From the NCBI GenBank assembly GCA_029858165.1, contig JAOUFO010000156.1:1-5141 (forward strand): 5,141 nt of DNA, read 5' to 3'. Position 1 is the stretch's first letter, and every line of letters begins with the position of its first letter. Positions 1 through 5,141 of the stretch are shown one piece after another. Source of the stretch: Deltaproteobacteria bacterium. Its GTDB lineage: Bacteria > SAR324 > JACQKK01. A program made the position numbers and the translations under genes. Below the pieces are notes generated by a model that did no database searches, was not told the DNA's origin, and saw nothing but the letters and a program-made list of their open reading frames with translations.

Positions 1-78
<78 letters not shown>

Positions 79-1056
79 AATGAAGGCAAAATAACCCGGT
101 TGCGGCAGGCGGTGGACCAGGCTCCGGGGGATACCGGCAAACGGGAATCCCTGGCAAAAATGCACAACCTGGAAGGCATAAGCCAGCTAAAAGGGGGGAA
201 AGCCGAGGGGGCGGTCAGCCATTTCAGGCAGGCTCTGGGGGTGCTGAACGAACCCCCGCCTCTTTCGGATAAACTGCGAACGGCGGCCATGGCCCGGTTT
301 GGGCTGGCTTTGGCCCAACTGCAAACCGGCAAAACAACCGATGGCCTGCTGACCCTGGAATTGCTGGTGGCGGCCCGGCCGGATTTTATTCCCGCCCGGC
401 GGTTGCTGGCGGAACAGTTGTTGGCGGGGGGGGCCAAAGCCCAGGAACGGGGGCTGGGGGTGCTGGCTCATCTGGCCGCGGATGGGGCCGGGGAATCTGC
501 CTCCGCCAGCCCAACAACGGCCCCCGACAGCACATGGGCCGCCCGCCGGGGGCTGGTGACGGCCTCCAACCGGGCGTTGGCCCTGGCCGAAGGCGGGGAC
601 CCCAAACAAGGGGCCGCCCTGTTGGACCGGGCATACAAAATGTTTGGCGGGATTCCCGGCCCCACCCCCCAGGAACTCAGCCAAAGCCTGTACACCCTGG
701 CCTGGCTTCAGCAACAGTCGGATGCCGGAAGGGCCGCGGTGGAGACCTGGGTGGCCCTGTACCGGGCCAATCCCGCCTACAAAACAGAAAATGGAACCAC
801 CGCGGCCCAGTTGGCGGCCGGGGCGTGGTACGCCGCCGCCTTGGAGGATTTGAAGCCCGGCACCCCCGGTCCGGCAGCCAGGGCCTTGCAAGCGCTCCAA
901 AACGCCGAGGCGGTGGAAAAAGCCAATTCCCCGGATATTCGGCAGGCCATGGCGCGGGCTTATCAGATTTTGGGAAACCACGATGTGGCCGCCCGGCTGC
1001 TATCCTCCGGCACCACCCCCCCGGTGGAAGTGCCCCCCGGCGTGGTCTGGCCCTGA
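79..1056 (+). CDS. TPR-repeat protein, 5'-incomplete
   Basis: This is the C-terminal part of a tetratricopeptide-repeat protein. The reading frame is open back through the TTG at 100 to base 79 (N-E-G-K-I-T-R before LRQAVDQAPGD) and on through the poly-G. The helix 'LRQAVDQAPGD' already looks like the second helix of a TPR, so the real start lies outside the window. Numbering from base 100, TPR-like helix pairs appear at about 19-50 (NLEGISQLKGGKAEGAVSHF), 62-94 (FGLALAQLQTGKTTDGLLTL), 193-225 (LYTLAWLQQQSDAGRAAVET) and 280-304 (ARAYQILGNHDVAARLL). A Ser/Ala/Thr-rich linker lies near 130-145. The C-terminus is Pro-rich (PPVEVPPGVVWP). No signal peptide, membrane segment or catalytic domain is visible in this part. 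TPRs are protein-interaction scaffolds; proteins with a transferase domain or a role in secretion or exopolysaccharide assembly often carry them, but nothing here decides the role. It converges on the NFACT gene with a 21-bp gap. Confidence 0.8.
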   Translation, partial: NEGKITRLRQAVDQAPGDTGKRESLAKMHNLEGISQLKGGKAEGAVSHFRQALGVLNEPPPLSDKLRTAAMARFGLALAQLQTGKTTDGLLTLELLVAARPDFIPARRLLAEQLLAGGAKAQERGLGVLAHLAADGAGESASASPTTAPDSTWAARRGLVTASNRALALAEGGDPKQGAALLDRAYKMFGGIPGPTPQELSQSLYTLAWLQQQSDAGRAAVETWVALYRANPAYKTENGTTAAQLAAGAWYAAALEDLKPGTPGPAARALQALQNAEAVEKANSPDIRQAMARAYQILGNHDVAARLLSSGTTPPVEVPPGVVWP

Positions 1057-1077
1057 ACCCCATCCATCCGGCAGGAA

Positions 1078-2562
1078 TCAATCCCCCTCCTCCACTCCGT
1101 CCAAAATGCGGGCCGCGGTTTTATCGGCCAGGTCCACCCATAGGGTCTTGTGCTGAGAATACGTCACCTGACCCGGTAGCCCGCCTTTGATTTTGCGCAC
1201 ATACTTGCGTTGGGTGTAATCCACCTCCATCCGGCCTTCCTTGCGGCGGCTGGAATACCAGGCGGCCAGCCAGGCGGCTTCCGCCAGGGTGCGGGGGGGC
1301 GGCATCCGGCCGTCAGGCGAGCGGACCACCACATGGGACCCCGCCACCCCCTGGGCGTGAAACCACCAGTCGCGGCCATTGGCCAGCCTAAAGGTGAGCC
1401 GGTCGTTTTCTTCTGCCTTGCGGCCCACCCACACCATCCAGCCGTCGGTGCTTTCCCGGCGCATCACATCCCGGGGGCGGCTGCCGGGGTCCGCCGCCCG
1501 CCCGGCCAGGGCCGCCCCAACCGGGGGGAGGGCGGGCCGCTGCAACCCCCGCAGAAGTTTTTCCGGGGCGGCCCGCTTCCATTGGCGCAGGTCATCGGGG
1601 GTGGTCATGGCCTCCAGCCGGGCCAGGGTTGCCTCCCACAACCGCCCTTCTTCCTGGGATTCCGCCAGCCTTTTTTGAACATGGGTCAGGCTGTTCTGAC
1701 TTTTGCGCCAGCGTTGGAAAAACCGCTCCATGTTTTCGCCGGGGGAAAGACGGGGGTCCAGGGGAATTTCCACTTCCGGTTGTTCCGGCTGAAACACATC
1801 CTTCACTTGTAAACATTTCAGGCCGGGGAGAGCCAGATGACGGTAAATCCCCAACAGGTCCCCCCACCGCCTCCATTGGTCCGCGCGTTGGGCCTGCATC
1901 AGGTCCCCCCGCTGGGCCGCTTCCCGGCGTGCGGACCGTTTCAACTGCCTGCGCGCGGTAGAGGCCAACGCCTGCCGTTCCCGTTCAAAATCCCACCGGG
2001 CCTCTTTTTCGGACCACCAGCGGGCTTCCTCCAACCCGGTCAACCCGGGGGGCGGAAGGGCGGGGGGGCGCCGCACCCGGGGGGGCAAACGATAGGGCTG
2101 GCCCGCTTTCAGCCCCCGTCCGTCCAGGGCCGGATGGCCCATGGCCGCCAGCAGCCTCCGGTCCCCGTCCAGCAACAGCAGATTGCTTTTGGGGGGGTTC
2201 AATTCCCAAACCAGAATCAGCCTTTCCCCGGAATCCCCATTCAACACAACGGGCCATACCCCCTCTGCCTCCAGCCCCGCCCCGGCATTTTGGGCCGCAT
2301 CTTTTTCCCCAGGGGCTTCCATGGGGTTCACAACATATCCCAAAACATGGCTTTTTAAAAATCCGGCGAAAGGGGCGGTCCCCACCCCTTTTTTGACGGG
2401 GGGGGTCTCCCGGAGGATGCGGGGGAAGGCCGGATGGATGGAAATCAGCCACCAGGCTTCCCGGTTTCCGGGACCGGCCAGCTTGATATACAGCCGCTCC
2501 CCGTCCGGCTGACGGATATCCAAAATACGGCCCCGGAAGGATTCGTTGGGTGTGTGTTTCAT
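1078..2562 (-). CDS. Divergent NFACT/RqcH-family RNA-binding protein
   Basis: A 494-aa protein of the NFACT family (bacterial RqcH/FbpA, eukaryotic Rqc2/NEMF), whose best-studied members bind stalled 60S/50S-tRNA complexes and direct C-terminal tailing. Residues about 10-165 resemble NFACT-N: GRILDIRQPDGERLYIKL, then ISIHPAFPRI, FLKSHVLG, and WELNPPKSNLLLLDGD, ending GQPYRLPP. Residues 176-335 are a charged coiled coil carrying the family signature IPLDPRLSPGENMERFFQRW (266-285). Residues about 370-478 form the NFACT-R (DUF814) domain, with DWWFHAQGVAGSHVVVR (398-414) and KGGLPGQVTYSQHKTLWVDL (459-478). It is shorter than the usual ~570 aa: about 20-25 N-terminal residues are absent and the helix-hairpin-helix domain between NFACT-N and the coiled coil appears missing. 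The ATG at 2562 is the only standard start in this frame, because the frame is open to a stop at 2698-2700 without another ATG, GTG or TTG. No clear Shine-Dalgarno precedes it. Family assignment is strong; canonical RqcH activity is doubtful. Confidence 0.9.
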   Translation of the reverse strand: MKHTPNESFRGRILDIRQPDGERLYIKLAGPGNREAWWLISIHPAFPRILRETPPVKKGVGTAPFAGFLKSHVLGYVVNPMEAPGEKDAAQNAGAGLEAEGVWPVVLNGDSGERLILVWELNPPKSNLLLLDGDRRLLAAMGHPALDGRGLKAGQPYRLPPRVRRPPALPPPGLTGLEEARWWSEKEARWDFERERQALASTARRQLKRSARREAAQRGDLMQAQRADQWRRWGDLLGIYRHLALPGLKCLQVKDVFQPEQPEVEIPLDPRLSPGENMERFFQRWRKSQNSLTHVQKRLAESQEEGRLWEATLARLEAMTTPDDLRQWKRAAPEKLLRGLQRPALPPVGAALAGRAADPGSRPRDVMRRESTDGWMVWVGRKAEENDRLTFRLANGRDWWFHAQGVAGSHVVVRSPDGRMPPPRTLAEAAWLAAWYSSRRKEGRMEVDYTQRKYVRKIKGGLPGQVTYSQHKTLWVDLADKTAARILDGVEEGD

Positions 2563-2648
2563 GGGTTTTTCAGGATAGCCGCAGCGGGAGGGCTGGAAGA
2601 AACGGCGGCGGGTGGTTCCCTGAACCAGAATGGGTTTGGGAGATTGAT

Positions 2649-2676
2649 TTGCATGTGAAAAAATGTTATTTATTAT
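2649..2676 (+). promoter_or_regulatory. Possible sigma-70-type promoter for the Ig-like protein gene
   Basis: The only AT-rich patch in the window lies at about 2641-2695 between two divergent genes. Within it, TTGCAT (2649-2654) and TATTAT (2671-2676) are separated by 16 bp. The -10 hexamer differs from TATAAT at one position, while the -35 is weak. Transcription from here would start near 2683 and give a leader of about 110 nt that contains the G5/C5 inverted-repeat array. The patch could equally hold a minus-strand promoter for the NFACT gene. This rests on motif matching alone. Confidence 0.3.
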
Positions 2677-2700
2677 CAGTAATTCAGCATTGTGACCCTA

Positions 2701-2761
2701 GGGGGATTGCTCCCCCGGACCATGGGGGAGGTGCCCCCCGACAATCGGGGGGTAATCCCCC
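2701..2761. repeat. G5/C5 inverted-repeat array, three-way-junction fold
   Basis: Sixty-one bases can pair almost completely into a Y shape. The outer stem is GGGGGATT (2701-2708) with AATCCCCC (2754-2761), 8 bp. Inside it are hairpin A, CTCCCCC (2710-2716) with GGGGGAG (2724-2730), 7 bp and a 7-nt loop, and hairpin B, CCCCCCGA (2734-2741) with TCGGGGGG (2745-2752), 8 bp and a 3-nt loop. Only 1, 3 and 1 bases are unpaired at the junction. The same bases also read as three tandem units with a 23-bp period (G-runs beginning 2701, 2724, 2747), each able to form its own GGGGG-N5/6-CCCCC hairpin, so alternative folds compete. It ends 33 bp before the start codon at 2795. It may be a structured 5' leader, a REP-like palindromic element or a protein-binding site; there is no T-tract, so it is not a typical terminator. 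Confidence 0.75.
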
Positions 2762-2784
2762 GGCCAGACACCACCCCCCCAGCC

Positions 2785-2789
2785 AAGGA
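2785..2789 (+). promoter_or_regulatory. Ribosome binding site (AAGGA) for the Ig-like protein gene
   Basis: AAGGA sits 5 nt before the ATG at 2795, a normal Shine-Dalgarno distance, and supports that start. The inverted-repeat array upstream ends 23 nt before it and does not obviously pair with it. Confidence 0.7.
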
Positions 2790-2794
2790 TCCTC

Positions 2795-3199
2795 ATGAAC
2801 AAACATTTGAACTTTAGCACTCCGGCAGTGAAATGGATGGTGGTTTTTCTGGTTTTGAGCTTGTTCGCCCAGCCGGTTCTGGCCGGTAAAGCCGCCAAAG
2901 AGAAAACCGGCCATCCCCCGCAAATCCTCACCTCGGACCTGGTGCAGCGGCAGGTGGTGGCCAGACAAAAGAAAACCGTGGTGTTCACCATCGCCGATTC
3001 GGATAAAATTGTGGATGTGACCATCAACGGAGAGAAAAAAAGCTTCATATCCTCCGAAACGGTGGTGTTGACCCACACCTTCGCTTTTACCAAAGGGCGG
3101 AACATGATTGAGGTGGTGGCCCGGGACGCCGCCGGGAATTCCCGCACCAAAAATTTCTTTGTTGAATACTACCCCGACGGGATGCCGAAAAGGAAATAA
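2795..3199 (+). CDS. Small secreted protein with one Ig-like domain
   Basis: A 134-aa protein that I do not recognise as a named family. Residues 1-30 are a good Sec signal peptide: a basic start (MNKH), a hydrophobic core at about 13-25 (KWMVVFLVLSLFAQ) and a likely signal peptidase I cleavage site after PVLA, giving a mature protein of about 104 residues starting GKAAKEK. There is no lipobox cysteine and no second membrane segment, so a periplasmic or extracellular location is inferred. Residues about 60-126 alternate in beta-strand style: VVFTIADS, VDVTINGEKKSF, FAFTKGRNMIEVVARDAAGN and NFFVEY. The 'G-N-IEVVARDAAGN' pattern is typical of bacterial Ig-like/glucodextranase-B-like folds, which usually serve as adhesion or carbohydrate-associated modules inside larger proteins; here the domain stands alone. 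The C-terminus is basic (PKRK). The ATG has an AAGGA ribosome site. It lies upstream of glgA on the same strand with a 215-bp gap. Confidence 0.8.
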   Translation: MNKHLNFSTPAVKWMVVFLVLSLFAQPVLAGKAAKEKTGHPPQILTSDLVQRQVVARQKKTVVFTIADSDKIVDVTINGEKKSFISSETVVLTHTFAFTKGRNMIEVVARDAAGNSRTKNFFVEYYPDGMPKRK

Positions 3200-3297
3200 T
3201 ACTGCCTTAAACCGGGAGCCTCAGCCTATATTCGGGCCGGGTTCCTGTATATCCCGGATGCATCCCGACGGAAATTCCCGTTTTCACCACAAGGCAG

Positions 3298-3324
3298 GGT
3301 TTGGGGGCCGCAGCCCCCCAAACC
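3298..3324. repeat. Strong G/C hairpin in the spacer before glgA
   Basis: GGTTTGGGGG (3298-3307) pairs perfectly with CCCCCAAACC (3315-3324), a 10-bp stem with a 7-nt loop (CCGCAGC). It begins about 100 bp after the stop of the Ig-like gene and 117 bp before the glgA start. No T-run follows directly (GTTCATTTC), so it is a poor match for a classic intrinsic terminator. It may still act as a stem-loop that stabilises the 3' end of the upstream transcript, or be a copy of a dispersed palindromic element. It shares the G5...C5 design of the array at 2701-2761, so both flanks of the Ig-like gene carry such palindromes. Confidence 0.65.
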
Positions 3325-3369
3325 GTTCATTTCACCTCCTCCTGGAAAGGGGGCAGAGGGATAAAGCCC

Positions 3370-3398
3370 GGTGATGCAAAGGGTTCACCCGTTTTTTT
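3370..3398 (+). terminator. Weak hairpin plus T7 tract in the glgA leader
   Basis: GGTGA (3370-3374) can pair with TCACC (3385-3389) around a 10-nt loop, and after two bases a run of seven T follows (3392-3398). The stem is only 5 bp, so termination would be weak, but the geometry resembles an intrinsic terminator placed just before the glgA ribosome site. It could end read-through from the upstream gene or act as an attenuator. The T-run may also be chance. Confidence 0.3.
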
Positions 3399-3405
3399 AA
3401 AGGGG
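3399..3405 (+). promoter_or_regulatory. Ribosome binding site (AAAGGGG) for glgA
   Basis: A purine-rich AAAGGGG ends 9 nt before the ATG at 3415. The reading frame is open further upstream to a TTG at 3301, but this site and the family-conserved position of the KVGGL motif make 3415 the start. Confidence 0.6.
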
Positions 3406-3414
3406 CTGTTTTCC

Positions 3415-5034
3415 ATGCACATTCTGTTTGCCACACTGGAGGTGGCCCCGTTTTCCAAAGTGGGCGGTTTGGGGGATGTGGCCAAGGCCCTGCCGGAAAC
3501 CCTGCATGATATGGGGGTGGAAGTGACGATCATCACCCCCTGGTACAGCGGGCTGCCCTTAAAGGATCCCCGGTTTCAATCCATGGAAACCCTCCGCCGG
3601 GGATGGCTGCCCCTGGGTCAAACCCTGTTGCCGTTTTCTCTGCTGACCGAGCGGGACCCCCCCCCCGGCCCCCGGATGGTGTTTGTGGATGAGCCGGTGT
3701 ATTTATCCCGCCATGTGCCTTACAGTCCGGGTGGACAGGCCATGGATGCCATCCAGGACCCCCAGGGGTCCATTCTGTTTTCCAAGGCGGTGGTGGATTA
3801 TCTGGTGCACAACCCCCACGATAGCTGGGTGGTCCACCTGAATGAACACCAGACCGCTCCCGTGGCCGCCTTGTTGAACCTGCTGCCTTCGCCGCCCCCC
3901 AGTTTGCTGACGGTTCACAACTTCGGCCACCACGGGGTCTGGGACGGTTCGGTCATTCATCTGCTGGGGCTGCCGTCGGAAGGGTTTTTCCCCGGCGGCC
4001 CCCTGGAATTTTACGGCAAGGTGAATTTTCTCAAACTGGGGTTGTGGTACGCCTCCGCCATATCCACCGTCAGTGAAACCTACATGCGGGAGGCCATGAC
4101 GGACCCCATGTTTGGCCTGGGGATGGAAGGGGTGCTGCAATCCCGTCCCGAGCGGGTGGCGGCCATTTTAAACGGCATAGACACCCAAACCTGGAACCCG
4201 GCCAAAAACCCCCACCTTGGCCATGGGTATTCCGCCGCCAAACTTCAGAACAAAGCTCTCATCAAGGCCGATTTGCTGCGGGAACTGGAAATGGATGAAA
4301 CCCTGGCGGAAAAACCGGTTTGCGGGGTGATTTCCCGGCTGGTGGACCAAAAAGGGGTGGACCTGCTGCTGGGGGTGGCGGACCGGCTGCTGGCCGGGGG
4401 GGCCGGACTGGTGGTTCTGGGCAGCGGCGCCCCCCATTATGAGCGGGGATTGAAACAATTGGAAGCCCGCCACCCCCGCCGCTGCCGGGTAAACCTGGAT
4501 TATAACGAGCCGCTTTCCCACCGCATAGAGGCCGGGGCGGATATGTTTTTAATGCCATCCCGGTTTGAGCCCTGCGGGCTGAACCAGATGTATTCCCTGG
4601 CCTATGGCACCGTGCCGGTGGTGCGCCACACCGGGGGGCTGGCCGATACGGTGGTGGATGTGACCCTCCACCCGGCCAAAGGGAACGGGTTTTCTTTTGT
4701 GGAGCCTGCCCCGGATGCCTTTTGGGATGCCATCACCCGGGCCTTGGCCCTGTTTGAAGACCGGGACAAATGGTCCGCCCTGATGCGCCGGGGGATGCGT
4801 CAGGACCATTCCTGGACCAAAAGCGCCGAAAAATACATCAAACTGTACACCGCTTTGGATAACCGCCTGTGGCCCCCCCAGCCTAAATCCCTGCCCCCCC
4901 CCTCCATGGCCTTGGACTCAAAGCCCCCTGCGGCCAACCCATTGGCCGCAAGACAAACCGTGGCCAAGCCTTTGGCCGCAAAAAAACCGGCTGCCAAACC
5001 CAAAGCGGGGCCGGGCAAACCACAGCCCAAATAG
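3415..5034 (+). CDS. glgA: Glycogen/starch synthase (GT5 family)
   Basis: A 539-aa GlgA-type glucosyltransferase, which adds glucose from a nucleotide sugar (ADP-glucose in most bacteria) to the non-reducing end of alpha-1,4-glucan in the cytoplasm. Two Rossmann halves (GT-B) are recognisable. N-terminal half: MHILFATLEVAPFSKVGGLG with the K-X-G-G-L motif at 15-19, and TVHNFGHHG at 166-174. C-terminal half: NGIDTQTWNP at 253, SRLVDQKG at 307-314 (R308 and K313 match the donor-binding Arg and Lys of E. coli GlgA), and SRFEPCGLNQMYSLAYGTVP, with E385 matching the catalytic Glu377 of E. coli, followed by HTGGLADTV. FYGKVNFLKLGLWYA and GLGMEGVLQSR are also family-typical. Unusual points: the usual N/H-D-W-H is NEHQ at 143-146, HNLAYQG is replaced by HNFGHHG, a C10 run lies at 3657-3666, and residues about 485-539 are an extra Pro/Ala/Lys-rich tail. 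E. coli GlgA has 477 aa, so the catalytic core here is of normal length. No other glg gene is in the window. Confidence 0.95.
   Translation: MHILFATLEVAPFSKVGGLGDVAKALPETLHDMGVEVTIITPWYSGLPLKDPRFQSMETLRRGWLPLGQTLLPFSLLTERDPPPGPRMVFVDEPVYLSRHVPYSPGGQAMDAIQDPQGSILFSKAVVDYLVHNPHDSWVVHLNEHQTAPVAALLNLLPSPPPSLLTVHNFGHHGVWDGSVIHLLGLPSEGFFPGGPLEFYGKVNFLKLGLWYASAISTVSETYMREAMTDPMFGLGMEGVLQSRPERVAAILNGIDTQTWNPAKNPHLGHGYSAAKLQNKALIKADLLRELEMDETLAEKPVCGVISRLVDQKGVDLLLGVADRLLAGGAGLVVLGSGAPHYERGLKQLEARHPRRCRVNLDYNEPLSHRIEAGADMFLMPSRFEPCGLNQMYSLAYGTVPVVRHTGGLADTVVDVTLHPAKGNGFSFVEPAPDAFWDAITRALALFEDRDKWSALMRRGMRQDHSWTKSAEKYIKLYTALDNRLWPPQPKSLPPPSMALDSKPPAANPLAARQTVAKPLAAKKPAAKPKAGPGKPQPK
3657..3666 (+). repeat. 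C10 homopolymer inside glgA
   Basis: Ten consecutive C encode part of D81-P-P-P-G-P. A gain or loss of one base here would frameshift glgA after about 82 codons. A further C9 run lies at 4894-4902 and a C7 run at 4873-4879, in the tail-coding region. Confidence 0.9.
4942..4981 (+). repeat. 30-bp-spaced direct repeat in the GlgA tail
   Basis: TTGGCCGCAA occurs at 4942-4951 and again at 4972-4981, exactly 30 bp apart, so the tail has a loose 10-residue period: NPLAARQTVA, then KPLAAKKPAA, then KPKAGPGKPQPK. This suggests growth of the tail by in-frame duplication. Confidence 0.55.
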
Positions 5035-5040
5035 TGCTTA

Positions 5041-5062
5041 AGCCCGCCCCTCACCGGGTTTT
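5041..5062 (+). terminator. Weak terminator-like hairpin after glgA
   Basis: AGCCCG (5041-5046) can pair with CGGGTT (5055-5060), including one G-T wobble, around an 8-nt loop, with T at 5059-5062. It starts 6 bp after the glgA stop and overlaps the end of the convergent gene. The stem is short, so this is a weak call. A perfect palindrome GCTTAAGC (5036-5043) overlaps its left arm. Confidence 0.25.
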
Positions 5063-5141
5063 CATCCAGCTTTTGGCCGCGATATGGATGGCCTCCCCCA
5101 ACCCGATGAATTCTTCCAACAGCGTTTTGTCCAGGGGGAGG
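5051..5141 (-). CDS. C-terminal end of an unidentified protein (partial)
   Basis: On the minus strand, an open frame enters from the right edge and ends with TGA at 5053-5051, giving 29 residues: LPLDKTLLEEFIGLGEA followed by IHIAAKSWMKTR. The composition (amphipathic helix, GC-rich codons such as CTG, GCC, GGG and GAG, a basic end) looks like real coding sequence, and the stop 16 bp beyond the glgA stop fits a convergent gene pair. Too little is present to name a family. Confidence 0.55.
   Translation of the reverse strand, partial: LPLDKTLLEEFIGLGEAIHIAAKSWMKTR

Noticed and set aside
187..981. 264-codon open frame antisense to the TPR gene
   Set aside because: It is rich in Gly, Pro, Arg and Gln with no recognisable motif, as expected for the reverse complement of GC-rich coding sequence. 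The + strand frame has clear TPR helices.
534..1190. 218-codon + strand frame overlapping the TPR gene and the end of the NFACT gene
   Set aside because: It overlaps two well-supported genes, and its product is low-complexity Gly/Pro/Arg-rich sequence without domain features.
1210..2358. Long + strand frames opposite the NFACT gene (1210-1812 and 1837-2358)
   Set aside because: Their products are Pro/Gly/Gln-rich shadows, while the minus strand carries unmistakable NFACT signatures.
2701..2780. Possible G-quadruplex from the G-runs and C-runs
   Set aside because: The + strand has only three G5 runs in this stretch. The minus strand has four, but their spacing of about 17 nt exceeds typical quadruplex loops, and hairpin pairing explains the runs better.
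2698..3150. Minus-strand frame opposite the Ig-like protein gene
   Set aside because: The + strand product has a signal peptide, a cleavage site and a ribosome binding site; the antisense product has none and runs through the inverted-repeat array.
3212..3265. Inverted repeats CCGGGA...TCCCGG (3212-3217/3252-3257) and palindrome GGATGCATCC (3256-3265)
   Set aside because: These are short, and the first pair is separated by 34 nt. In GC-rich spacer such matches are expected by chance, and no T-run or motif supports a function.
3301..3414. 38-codon N-terminal extension of GlgA from a TTG at 3301
   Set aside because: It would be translated from the hairpin and spacer. GlgA family proteins begin at the MHILFATLEVAP segment with the KxGGL Lys near residue 15, and a ribosome site precedes 3415.

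Overview
The window is GC-rich bacterial DNA with unusually heavy use of GGG and CCC codons, so homopolymer runs of 7-10 G or C recur even inside genes. One gene product has a clear Sec signal peptide, and the encoded glycogen synthase is of the bacterial GlgA type. I read this as a Gram-negative bacterium, probably a proteobacterium. That placement is an inference from style and gene content, because no rRNA or marker gene is present. The first ~78 bases are almost pure G and look like a sequencing or assembly artefact at a contig edge.

Layout, left to right: (1) the 3' part of a TPR-repeat protein gene on the + strand, ending at 1056 and lacking its true 5' end; (2) a convergent minus-strand gene (1078-2562) for a divergent, shortened NFACT/RqcH-family protein, only 21 bp from the TPR gene; (3) a 232-bp divergent intergenic region with an AT-rich, promoter-like patch and a striking 61-bp G5/C5 inverted-repeat array that can fold as a three-way junction; (4) a small secreted protein with one Ig-like domain (2795-3199); (5) a 215-bp spacer with a strong 10-bp G/C hairpin and a weak hairpin plus T7 tract; (6) a glycogen/starch synthase gene, glgA (3415-5034), with an Ala/Pro/Lys-rich C-terminal tail and some altered active-site motifs; (7) the last 29 codons of an unidentified minus-strand gene, convergent with glgA.

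The genes do not form an obvious pathway. GlgA extends alpha-1,4-glucan, the NFACT protein would belong to ribosome-associated quality control or RNA binding, and the TPR and Ig-like proteins are generic interaction modules. No glgB, glgC or glgP lies in the window. The small Ig-like gene and glgA share a strand and could be co-transcribed, but 215 bp with hairpins separates them, so independent expression or attenuation is equally possible. The most unusual items are the three-way-junction array at 2701-2761, the reduced NFACT protein without an apparent HhH domain or DR motif, and the C10 tract and tail of GlgA.
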